Source of the DNA: Caecitellus pseudoparvulus
Lineage: Eukaryota > Bigyra: Bicosoecida
Reading direction: 5' to 3'
Assembly: GCA_965644315.1 (NCBI GenBank)
Contig: CBFFRQ010000089.1
Coordinates: 744,001 to 808,000, forward strand
Length of the DNA: 64,000 nucleotides
Made by a program: the position numbers and the translations under genes. Every line of letters starts with the position of its first letter. Within the stretch, counting starts at the first letter, position 1. The notes under the pieces are model-generated. The model was not told the origin of the DNA, did no database searches, and was given only the letters and a program-made list of their open reading frames with translations. Of this stretch, positions 19,231 through 28,523 are shown in pieces.

Positions 19231-19992
19231 TCATTTCCGTGGTGACTTGCGCTTGCTCTTCTTCCTGGCCTTGAGGCCTTCTTTCCAGTTCAGGTGTGTG
19301 CGCTTGGGAGCCACGCCAAGCGCCGACGTGCCGCTTTTCCGGCTGACGGCAGTCTCAGCAGCCTCTCCAATGACCCCAGCCTGGCTTCTGCGCGATTTCG
19401 AGAACTGCCGCTCAGAGGCGTCTTGCACAGGTGCCTGCTTCGCAGCTTCGTTTCGCTGGCGTTTCGTCCCACGACTGCCATCGCGACCCTTGCTGCGGGG
19501 TTCTGCCTTGCCCCGGCCTTCTCCACCTGCAGTGCGCCCTGTCATGCGCTGAGACCCGAGGGAGCCCTTGACTAGGCGGCTTGCTGCTGCCTTGTCCACT
19601 GAGGCTGGCCGCGCAGCACCAGTCGCTTGGTCCTGAACACCAGCCTCCTTGATGCGGCCAAAGTACTCCTTCACACGGCTAAGTTCATCAGACACTGGGT
19701 GCTCCTTCGTCCCGACGCCTTGCATCCGCAGAGCTGCGTAGCTCAGTGCAGCTATGGCATACGCGTACACAGCGTGAGTCTTTGCCTTGTCTACTGGCTC
19801 GAGTGGCTTGAGCACCGCAGCGAGTGGCGCAGCTGTCAGCTTTGCAGCGGCTGTCTGCACGCCCTGCACGGCTGATGCTCCCTGCGATGGGTGTCCGGGG
19901 AGAACGCTGAATTCAGGCATGAGGTGCTGCTGCACAGGCTGCTGTACACACGGCAGCCAGGGCGGCTTCTGCTCTGTCCTGAGCCATCGCAC
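19231..19992 (-). CDS. C1D: C1D/Rrp47 (Sas10/C1D family) exosome cofactor
   Basis: Single-exon ORF of 253 aa. The N-terminal Sas10/C1D helical bundle is visible: KPLEPVDKAKTHAVYAYAIAAL, then LSYAALRMQGVGTKEHPVSDEL and RVKEYFGRIKE, which matches the C1D/Lrp1/Rrp47 signature (YxLNxLxWxYLRxxGxxPxxHPVxxELxRxKxYxxK). The C-terminal half is Lys/Arg-rich low complexity ending KARKKSKRKSPRK, as usual for this RNA-binding nuclear protein. In yeast and animals it binds Rrp6 and supports 3' processing of rRNA and snoRNA. Starts at 19992 or, giving a more usual N-terminus, at the in-frame Met at 19920 (MPEFSVLPG). Family call good. Confidence 0.85.
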   Translation of the reverse strand: MRWLRTEQKPPWLPCVQQPVQQHLMPEFSVLPGHPSQGASAVQGVQTAAAKLTAAPLAAVLKPLEPVDKAKTHAVYAYAIAALSYAALRMQGVGTKEHPVSDELSRVKEYFGRIKEAGVQDQATGAARPASVDKAAASRLVKGSLGSQRMTGRTAGGEGRGKAEPRSKGRDGSRGTKRQRNEAAKQAPVQDASERQFSKSRRSQAGVIGEAAETAVSRKSGTSALGVAPKRTHLNWKEGLKARKKSKRKSPRK

Positions 19993-20267
19993 GGCGACGC
20001 TGCAGCTGCAACGGACGCCGAGGGCACTCCAAGCGCAGCCCGGGTGTGAGGGCAGCGCGCCTAACCCCCTCTACTTCGTTCAAAACATGCACAGGGGTGA
20101 TGCTGGCGAAGGTGGTTTATGGTTGCAATTTTACCCACCTGCAGCGTCTGCTCGTGGCTCCAAGAAGGAAGGTGGACTTCAGCGGGAGCTGTCCTGCTCC
20201 GCCTCGCCGAGTAGGTCACCAACCAGGCACGTACGGCTCGCAGGGGGTGTGCATTGCCACGGCCGCG

Positions 20268-21889
20268 TCAGCCTTGCTTCTCACTCGCTGCGGCCGCCTC
20301 AGCAGCAGCTGTAGCGGCTTCCTGTGACACCCCCTCCGCCACGGCCTGCACCGCTGCGGCAGCTGCTGCGGCGGACGTATCATCCAGCCCTGGCTCAATC
20401 TTGAATCGCAGCTGCAAGGCCACCGCCCGTGGCAGGGGCGGGAGGACGTAGCGTGGGATGAGGAAGGTGGACAGGTTGAAGAGGTCCGTGAAGATCTTGT
20501 GGCGGTTGGCAGTCGCACGCAGGTAAGTGTAGCCCGAGGAGCCACCCGTGCCGATCTTCACACCCAGCATGCGATGCACCATCTGAGCGTGGCGGTAGCG
20601 CCACCGCACCAGGTGCTCATCCACGTCCAGCAGCAAGCTGAGCAGTTTGTATGGCTGCTGCAGCAGCGGCTCGTGCTGGTACAGCCAGATGAGGAGGGCA
20701 GCTTGCATGGCGCCGTGGCTCATGCGGCGGTCCCCGCGTTTCACGAGGGCTGCGTGCTTTTCCGCATCAAACAGCGTCTCGAAGTGCTCCTCCTGCCCCT
20801 GCAGCTCCTGCACCTGCTTCGCCTTGGCCTCCGCTGGCAAGGCGGTGTTGGCTTCGATGGAGCGCCGGTCCTCCGCAAACATGTCCCGCACTGCCCCTCG
20901 GTAGTGACTCCAGAAGTCGAAGCCGCCAGCAGTCAACGGGGGCGTGCGCTCCAGCCAGCGCTGCACGAGGTCGAAGAGGTTGGGCACTTTCTCTGTGGCG
21001 CCCACCGTCGCCGCGTCGTCGCCGTTCAGGTAGGAGCAGTAGCCTCGAGCACCGTACTTCATGCGCTGGTCTACGGTGAGGCCTAATTTGTTCTCTAGCA
21101 GGCGGAACTGCACGGACTGGAAGCCTGAGGCGGGGAAGAGGAAGTCCCGGAAGTCCAAGAAGCTCATCTGAACGCGTGGCGGGGAGGAGCGGGAGCGGTG
21201 CCTCCTGCAAGCCATGTGCACGTTACTACGTGCAGGGCGCTCACCGGGGACATGGTCTCCAGCACATCCAGCTGTCCGATAAGCACTCGCTGGATCTCCA
21301 CGATGCGGCCCAGGCGCTCCACCGCCACGCCAATGGACTTTTCGGGGATGTATTCTTGAGAGAAAATGTCCAAGATGCTGTCCAGGTCGTGCAGCATCTG
21401 TTTGAACCACAGCTCGTACACCTGTCGCGGCGGGGGGAGGGTGTGCAGCGTGACGTGTGCTGGCCGGCGCCAGAGGCCAGGCTAAATGCTTGCACACCTG
21501 GTGAATGACGATGAACAAGTGTTCATCGTGAGCAGGTGCCCCTGCCTCTGCACTCTTTGGCTGTTGGCACTTCAGCAGCTGTGCAGGAGAGACGCGTTGG
21601 GCGTGAAGAAGGTGTCGACGTGTGGACCAAGTGCACTGCACCTACCGTTCCCAAGTGAAGGTAGTCACTGTAGTACAAGGGGTCATCCAGCTTGCGACGC
21701 TGCACAATGCGGCGACGTGTTTCCCTGCACAACACGCGGCTAGTGGGTGCAGTTCTGTGAGCTCTGTGGGGTTGCCTCGCGCGCCACTCACTGCTCATCA
21801 CCACCAGCGGCGTGCTGAGCTGTACCCGCACGTGATGCTGATGCTCCCGTGACGGGACACACGGCGGGCTTGGCGTCTCCGTCTGCCAT
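20268..21889 (-). CDS. TDO2: Tryptophan 2,3-dioxygenase, five exons
   Basis: Heme enzyme opening the indole ring of L-tryptophan to N-formylkynurenine, the first step of kynurenine/NAD synthesis; cytosolic. Exons 21889-21792, 21724-21646, 21578-21498, 21421-21245, 21167-20268 join in phase to 444 aa (human 406). Key residues are present: His85 of VIHQVYELWFKQM (substrate/distal site), Arg167 in SGFQSVQFRLLENK, proximal heme ligand His343 in RHAQMVHRMLG, and the KIGTGGSSGYTYLR loop. The first 30 residues (MADGDAKPAVCPVTG...) are not homologous to animal TDO. The last about 45 residues are an Ala-rich helical tail after the normal end (LPPLPRAVALQLRFKIEPG). Introns 67-79 bp, phases 2, 0, 0, 0. 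Very secure. Confidence 0.95.
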
Positions 21890-22208
21890 GGCGTGGAGCG
21901 TGGGCGGCCAAGGGAGCGCTGAGCTGCTTCAGAAACTGCAGGGTGTTTTGGGCTTGTGTGTTTTGTCCGTGTTGCGGTGGCACTGGGCGTCTCCACGGGC
22001 AAGCTGCGGTGTCATCCATCCGACGCAGCCGCCGCCCGGCCTGCAAGCCTAGCCAGTGCATTACACGAGTCAGCCGAGGCAAGGGAGAAACAAAGAAACG
22101 GCACGGGTGAGCAAGGAGCAAGAAAGTTAGCGACATGGCGTGAGAAGCCGTGTAGCGGCCCTTGGGAATGGCACATCACAAAGTGAAAGCGGGGGACAGG
22201 GGCGCCCG
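21890..22208. other. Intergenic, 319 bp, upstream of tryptophan dioxygenase
   Basis: Lies between the TDO start and the stop of the PPR-like gene on the same strand, so it must hold the 3' untranslated region of one and the promoter of the other. Less GC-rich than the coding DNA around 22070-22130. No ORF with protein-like composition and no recognisable RNA gene or repeat. Confidence 0.5.
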
Positions 22209-24833
22209 TCAGTACTGGCTGCCTGGGTGGTGCTGGTGCTGGTGGTGGGGAGTGAAGCCCCCTGCGCTGCCGTAGCCACCACCGGTGTGCCCCTGCGCTG
22301 AGCCATGGGCGGGGAGGTACCCGCCCATGGCTCCATGAGAGTGAGACCCGATGCTGATGCCTCGCGAGCCGTGGGTGAAGGAGGTGCCCACGGACCCGGA
22401 GCGCAGAGACCGAGAAGTGTGCATGCTGTACATGGATGAGCGAGAGGGAGGGCCTGAAGCGTACGCCACGGCGGGGGGCACGTCCATGGCGGGCGGCGGG
22501 TTCACGCCCATGACGCCCCCCCGCCCACCCTGCATGTGGGAGTTGGACGGAGCCGGGTAGGGCGGACGAGTGGCGCCTGAGGTGGCCACCACACCCCGCC
22601 GCGCGCCAGCTGGCGTGAGCATGGGGTTGGTGCCACCTGGCATCATGTGCGGCGCAGCTGGTGGCGTGGGCAGCAGCCCGATCTGCTTACGGGAGAGCTT
22701 GCGAGGGGAGTTGTGGCCACTGCCACGGGTGGAGCCGGAGCGGCCTGAGACGTTGGAGCCCTGCCCTGAAGCGCGGCTGGTGCCGCTGACTGTGGACCGG
22801 TTGCCACGGCTGCGCCCGCCACTGCCCCGTGAGGCGCGGGAAACATCTGAAGTGCCATCCCAGCCTGGAGTGCCGTGTGTGGTACTGCCGCCGCCAGACG
22901 TGTGGGATGTACCAGAGCTCCGTCGTTGGGGAGGCGTGCGCATGTGCCCACCAGCCTGGGGCGCCGCAGACGCCCCCAGCACTTGCCGCAGCTCCTCCAG
23001 CACCAGCTGAGGGTGTGGCGGGGGAGCTCCGGGCGTGGCCCAGGCAGCCTGTGTGGCCTGCACAGCCGACTGGCCCGGGGCTGCCCCGCCCGCTTGAGCA
23101 GCCAGCAGGGCTCCCAGGAGGTCTTGCGCACGCTGCAGCACTGCTTGGTCCATGGCTGGGTCGGAGCCCGGAGCGGGCGTGGTGGACTGCCCTCCCTGGC
23201 TCCACGTGGAGGCCTCCTGAGGAGCAGGGGAGCCACCGCCCAGGCCAGGGGGGGGCTTCTGGGCGTATGCCTCTGCATCTGGAGTCTGCCGTGACGGAAA
23301 GCCCATGGGGTTGGCAGGGTCCACTGGGGCGAGAGACCATGGGTCCCGGGCCTGTGAGTCAGTGGCCCCCGCCGACGAGGCGGAGGGCGGGCTGCCGCCT
23401 AGGCCCAGGGAAGAGCCCCACACGCCCTGCCCGCCCGAGCTGAGTCCCAGCCCGCCCCCTAGCCCAGCCAGGGAAAGGTACTGCCCCTCAGAGGTGGGGG
23501 TGGCCGCGGAAGTGGAGGGAGTGGGCTGCGGGGTGTGGTCGGCATGAGCGGAGGAAGGGGCTGCCCCCGAGGAGGCCTGCAGACTGGACAGGGATGTGAC
23601 GAGGGCATCTGCCAGCTCCTGGGCCGTCATGCCGCTGGGGTCCAGGTTGATGGTGACGCCGCCGAAGCCTAGGCCCAGAGCACCCCCGCCACCCCGCTGG
23701 CTGGCATCGTGGGGAGGTCTGGACACTGCAGCAGGCGGCTGTGACGACGCAGGTGCTGTCTCTTGTCCACCACCACCAGTGCTGCTGGTGATGCTGTGGC
23801 TGCTGGAGCCCAGCACCAGCTCCTTCGTGGTGGTGGACAGCTTGGGGCGGCTGCCACTTGCTGCGCTGCCTGAGCGGGAAGTGGAGGCGGGGCGCAGGAA
23901 CTCTGGGTTCAGAGCTCCAGCTAGACCCAGCATGTCACTGGGGGCACACTCTGCGGCAGTGGGCGACGCTGCGCCGGCCTGCGCCGCGTTTGAGCGGGCT
24001 CGTCGGCGCCGCTCGCGCTTCTCGCGCTTTGCTTCGGCTGCAGCGGTGTCCTCCCGCACGACGGGGTCCCATGTCGTCAACATGCGCAATAGCAGCGCCT
24101 GCAGGTCTGCGATGGCTCGGCGGTTGCCTGAGCGTGGCTCCACAAGCAGCGCAGTGCGGGCTGACGCCAGGTGCTTCAGCGTGTCCACGTTGGGCCGCAC
24201 GTTGGACCCTTCCATGCCCGACAGGACGGCCGTGATGTCGTCAGGTTTGGCAGCAGGGCACACCGCACCCAGCACCATGTTCCACGTGTCTGTGCTGATG
24301 GCGGTGCCGCGTGCTCGGGCAGCTTGCAGCACCTCCAGCGCCGAGCTCGGCCGGTGGAAGTGCCGCGTGGCCCACAACAGGGGGTTGTACAGCGCTGGGC
24401 GCGGAGGAGCCTTCTTGCGCAGGCCAACAGCAGCTGCCGTCTTCACGGACAGCATGGAGATGATGTGCGCCACGTCTCCTCGGTGGGCGAGCACAGCCAC
24501 CGCGTGGGAGCGCAGGGCTGCCACTGTCAGCGTGGCCGCGGTGCCCTGCTTCTCGACTTCCACGACCCAGCCTTCCACGAGGCGCTTGAAGGCATCAGCG
24601 TCGGCGACGCCCTGCTGAGGGGGCATGGTGTCAAGGAAGTCGAACAGCCTTCCGCTGGCAGCCTGTGTGGAGGGCGGGGCAGGAGGTGCACGTACACGCT
24701 TCCAGCTCAGGTCGCAACGACACTCGGTCAGAGATGCAGGCCCTGCAGCAGGGCGACAGGGGTCGGCACAGGCTGCCAGGCCAGCGCGGGCACATGTGCC
24801 GAGACCATGCTCCTTCTGAGGCTGGGCAGGCAC
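22209..24833 (-). CDS. PPR-like protein with long Gly/Ser/Pro-rich C-terminal tail (5' end uncertain)
   Basis: The open frame is 874 aa, but coding is credible only from about 24662, where a CAG acceptor precedes AASGRLFDFLDTMPPQQG. About residues 60-270 are helical, with PPR-like units such as YNPLLWATRHFHRPSSALEVLQ and a 35-residue unit starting TWNMVLGAV and ending near NVRPNVD. This is consistent with an organellar RNA-binding pentatricopeptide protein. A basic helix (KREKRERRRRARS) follows, then about 550 residues of Gly/Ser/Pro/Ala-rich sequence ending in a His/Gly-rich tail (HHQHQHHPGSQY). A possible upstream exon is 25193-25095 (MSKVFGWLTRAVKGG), which would join in phase across a 432-bp intron; unproven. 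If it is a PPR protein, it has very few repeats and an unusual disordered tail. Confidence 0.6.
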   Translation of the reverse strand: MPAQPQKEHGLGTCARAGLAACADPCRPAAGPASLTECRCDLSWKRVRAPPAPPSTQAASGRLFDFLDTMPPQQGVADADAFKRLVEGWVVEVEKQGTAATLTVAALRSHAVAVLAHRGDVAHIISMLSVKTAAAVGLRKKAPPRPALYNPLLWATRHFHRPSSALEVLQAARARGTAISTDTWNMVLGAVCPAAKPDDITAVLSGMEGSNVRPNVDTLKHLASARTALLVEPRSGNRRAIADLQALLLRMLTTWDPVVREDTAAAEAKREKRERRRRARSNAAQAGAASPTAAECAPSDMLGLAGALNPEFLRPASTSRSGSAASGSRPKLSTTTKELVLGSSSHSITSSTGGGGQETAPASSQPPAAVSRPPHDASQRGGGGALGLGFGGVTINLDPSGMTAQELADALVTSLSSLQASSGAAPSSAHADHTPQPTPSTSAATPTSEGQYLSLAGLGGGLGLSSGGQGVWGSSLGLGGSPPSASSAGATDSQARDPWSLAPVDPANPMGFPSRQTPDAEAYAQKPPPGLGGGSPAPQEASTWSQGGQSTTPAPGSDPAMDQAVLQRAQDLLGALLAAQAGGAAPGQSAVQATQAAWATPGAPPPHPQLVLEELRQVLGASAAPQAGGHMRTPPQRRSSGTSHTSGGGSTTHGTPGWDGTSDVSRASRGSGGRSRGNRSTVSGTSRASGQGSNVSGRSGSTRGSGHNSPRKLSRKQIGLLPTPPAAPHMMPGGTNPMLTPAGARRGVVATSGATRPPYPAPSNSHMQGGRGGVMGVNPPPAMDVPPAVAYASGPPSRSSMYSMHTSRSLRSGSVGTSFTHGSRGISIGSHSHGAMGGYLPAHGSAQGHTGGGYGSAGGFTPHHQHQHHPGSQY

Positions 24834-25798
24834 AGCGCCTGCAGCTCGAACGCGCCCAGCCCAAGCAGTGCAAGGCTGGGAATGCAGTGCAAGGCACGTA
24901 CCCGGCGCGAGACGCGCAAGACAGCGACATAATCAGAGAGGGTGAGAAAGGAAGCAATCCTCAGGCTCGGGCTTTGGAGGTAGCCTTGCCGTTGCGGCGT
25001 GGGGAATCGCCGTGTCTGTGAGATGGTGCAGTGCAGCATTGCCTTGAGCAGCGGCGTTACGCATCACGGCAGGGCAGAGCAGGGCTTCACGCACCAGCTC
25101 GGCAGTGGACTTCGGCAGGGAAGTGTCCATGGACACTGCCCCGCCATCTCCGCCCTTGACGGCGCGCGTGAGCCAGCCAAACACTTTGGACATGCCTGAC
25201 GCCTGGCCGCGGAATTTGTGCCTCGCACGCAGCCCTGAAGGACAGCCAAACAGAGGGCGGAGAGGAACCGCCCGCGGTCACTGCCTACTACGGCCACCCA
25301 GGATGCAAGGCAGCCCCCTGTGGCGGCAAGCGGGGCAGCCGCGCTCACACCTGCCACGCAGCGGTGAAGACAGCCCTGCTGCAGGCCTGTGCCTGCTGAG
25401 TCTGCTCGTGTAGCGAGGTGTAAACTCGCTGTGCGTCGTACCCAGGCATCTCCCATGGGTTGGGCATGACTAGCCCTTGTTTTGGATTTGCAAGTTGTAC
25501 TTGCCAGGTCCGCGCAGCTGCTCTGACAGCATTGGAGGGGGTTCGTAGGGTGGGCGCCGCTGCCCGGCGGAAAGCCGCCCGAGACACGGCGAGGGCAGCA
25601 TTTCGCCTCGCCAGCTCGGCGCAGGGCGTGGCTTGGGCGAGGAAACAGCGCAGCGCATGGAAAAACTGTCCATACTTGCCCTGATTGTCTCCAGCTCGGC
25701 CTTCACTGCGGTGCCGCGCGCACAACGCACCGCACAGGACTGCACACTCTCGCGTGGTGGCGGGCTGCAGCGTCAGGAGCGGGGTGTCGCTGCGGAGC
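24834..25798. other. Unassigned region, 965 bp, with short minus-strand open frames
   Basis: Between the PPR-like frame and PDK1, both minus strand. Three short minus-strand frames look moderately protein-like: one ending PPYEPPPMLSEQLRGPGKYN (stop 25470), one starting at 25467 (MPNPWEMPGYDAQRVYTSL), and one starting at 25193 (MSKVFGWLTRAVKGG). I could not join them into one phase-consistent gene. The last may be the first exon of the PPR-like gene. A small spliced gene here is possible. Confidence 0.35.
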
Positions 25799-28178
25799 CT
25801 ACCCCATGGCGGCCTTGGCGCGCAGGGCAGCCAAGAGAACAGGGTCTCGTTGCAAGGCAAGCATGTCTGAGAGGACGCCCACCCAGGCCTGGGCGCGCGA
25901 GCGGCGGTCTCGCACTCGCACTGTCAACGCGTGGCTTGGCTCGCGCAGCACGAACCACTCCCTGTCAAGGGCGGTGGGGGCCAGGGCAGGCGACCATGTG
26001 ACACGGCCTTTCAGCACCTGCTTGTTCGCATCGAAGTACAGGATCTGCGGGCCGTTGGTCAGCACGAGGTCGCGTGGCAGCTCCCTGCCCAGCACGCCGC
26101 GTTTCTTCCCGACGCTGCCCCACATGATGACTCCTTCGCCAGGCTGCAGGTGGGCAGCCAGCAGCGGGGCCCAGTACTGGTCGGCGTAGAACTCCGGCTT
26201 CAATGCAGGCAAGCACACGAGTGCGTCTGCCCCCCCTTCCCCGCCTTCACTGGCTCCCGCGGTTGCAGATGCCGCAGGCTGAGGGCTGGGGTTCATGGCC
26301 ACGGCAGGCGTTGCAGCCATGGGCGTGGGAGGGGGCTCCACCGCGCCTCCCGAGCCCGCCACCGCCGCTGACGGCGATGGTGGCGGTGTGACACCCCTGC
26401 CATCCACTCCCAGCCCCAGTGCCTTCCGCAAGGAGGCCAGGCGGAAGGATGGCCCCGCCCGGTCTGAGGCGGTGCTGGGCGGCATGCCGCTGCCACCCCC
26501 CGTCCGCTTGGAGGAGGGCCCCCCCTTGACGACAGAGTCGCCTTCCTGGCGTGCAGGCGTGCCAGGTGGCACCTGCGCAGCGCCTGCCGCCACCACACGG
26601 AGGGGTGAGGGGCCAGTGGGTGTGTCCCCCCTCGCCGCCGCCTCGGCACCAGCGCCGCCGCCGCGTCCTTGCCCGCGCGGCTTGCTTGGCGTGGACGGTA
26701 CGTAGTCCTCCCGCAGGCGGGCGAGGAGGCTGGTGGCTTCCTCTGTCTTGCCGGCCTGGCTGAGGGCCAGCACCTCCCCGACGTTCTCCCAGGACAGGTG
26801 CGTCGCGTCCACTGGCGGCGGCAGGGGGGCCGGGGAAGGCACAAAGGGGGGGCGCACACCGGCGGCGGCCGCCACCACCTCCTCAGGCACAGCAGCGCCG
26901 GCAGAGCCCTTGGGAAGGAGGCTGGCGGCGGACACCTTAGCCGCGGCGAGGAGGGCGTCCCACTGCACGCCACTGAAGAAGGGGTGGGCCTTCAAGTCAG
27001 CGTAGGTGGTCATGGGTGGGGGGGGGTTGGAGGGCGGCACCGGCGCCGACGCCTGCTCGTCACCCTGCCCCTCCTCCTCCTCCTCTTCGTCCGACAGCGG
27101 CTCCATGCCCAGAGGCAGGATGCGCCCGGCAGTCAAGTCTGCATGCCGCTGTGCCGTGGCGGGGGAGGTGTCGGACCCTGCTCCCAGCCTGGCGCACGGC
27201 TCCGCTCGTGTGAGGGCCTTGACCAGGTCCACGGCCTGCGGCGGCATGTCCTCCGGGAAGGCCAGCACGCCCTGTGTGGGGTCCCGTGTGTACGCCTGGA
27301 TGGCTTGGAAGGTGAGGTACTCCGTGCCGGCCTGGAAGGGGGGCCGCCCAGCCAGGCACTGGTACAGGATGCAGCCCAGCGCCCACAAGTCCGCAGGGGC
27401 GTGGGAGCCCCGATCATTCAGCACCTCTGGCGAGACATACTCGGCTGTGCCCAGAAAGGCATCCTGCTTCGCATCTGTCGCCTTCTCGTCCCGGGCTGTG
27501 CCAAAGTCACACACTTTCAGGTGCCCGTCCGCCGTGAGCAGGAGGTTCTCTGGCTTCAAGTCGCGGTGCACGACGCGCAGGCGGCAGTGCAGGTACTCCA
27601 GTGCCAGCACCAGCTGTGCCAGGTAAAACTGCGCCACATGTAGGGGCATGCCACGACAGGGCAGCGTGGTGCCGGCGCCGCGCACAGCGGGCGGGGGTGC
27701 CGATGCCTCGAGTGCTTGAGGAGTGGCGTCGCGGAAGTGGCGGATGGCACCCAGCAGGTCTCCGCCACGGCAGAAGTCCATGACAAAGTACAGGTGTTGC
27801 GGGTCTTGGAAGGTGAAGTACAGGCGCACGACGTTGGGGTGCGTGACGGCCGTCATGACATTGCGCTCCATCATCACCAGGTGCGTCTTGCGCTCCTTCC
27901 GGATGAAACCCTTCTCCAGAATCTTCACTGCAAACTCCTGCCCAGACGCCTTGTGTTGGCAGTGCAACACCTGTAGGTGGGCGGCAGGGGGGCTGTGCAG
28001 GGCCCCGCCCAGGCGCCCAGCGCCCTTGGCAAGCTGCGGCGTGGCAGCCTTGCGGAAGTTGCCAAGCTGCTGCCGAGCCACTCACCCGAGCAAACGCGCC
28101 TTCTCCCAGCACCTTTCCAAAGAGGAAGTCGCCCACCTGAATTTTCTTGCGCTGAGGCGCAGCTGGAGTGGACGCCAT
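25799..28178 (-). CDS. PDPK1: PDK1-like AGC protein kinase with C-terminal PH domain, two exons
   Basis: 3-phosphoinositide-dependent kinase that in animals and plants phosphorylates the activation loops of other AGC kinases. Exons 28178-28086 and 27970-25799 give 754 aa. Visible elements: glycine loop GKVLGEGAFAR, ATP-binding Lys47 (FAVKILEK), YFTFQDPQHLYFVMD, HRDLKPEN (166-173), DFG (186-188), GTAEYVSPEVL, SDLWALGC-type helix (ADLWALGCILYQ) and HPFFSGVQWDAL. The C-terminal about 110 residues form a PH domain (MWGSVGKKRGVLG...ILYFDANKQVLKGRVTWS), as in PDK1. Inserts: about 27 residues between helices D and E, an acidic stretch before HPFF, and a long Ser/Pro linker. The activation-loop serine of PDK1 (human Ser241) is Ala202, preceded by Asp201. 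Identity is well supported. Confidence 0.92.
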
Positions 28179-28523
28179 GCCAAGCGCTTCTCTGTGCCAC
28201 GCCGCTCTCAGCGCCACAGCGCTGCCTTGCACAGGGCAAGGCACGCAGCACGAGGAGAGGCGCTTGGGGGCAGGCGGCGCAGATTGGCGCACGAGTAAGA
28301 TTACCATGTACTAAAAACACATCAACCCTAAATGTGTACCGTAGCAAGCATTGTATCACTCGTTTGCAGCCCAGAATTGAAGCTACTCTGCCAGGAGCAG
28401 CTTTTGGCCCAGGCCTGCAGAGCAGCCTGACTCGAGCGGCCCTGTCGCTGGCGCCCGCTGGACAGGGAAACTGCCCACCGCAGGGTCTGTGTGAGATCAG
28501 CTTCGTCAGACTGCCTTGCACTC
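28179..28523. other. Divergent promoter region, 345 bp
   Basis: Separates the starts of the PDK1-like gene (minus) and the first regulator paralog (plus), so it should hold both promoters. A locally AT-richer patch at 28298-28345 (about 50% AT in otherwise GC-rich DNA) is the most likely transcription-start area. No further feature seen. Confidence 0.45.
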
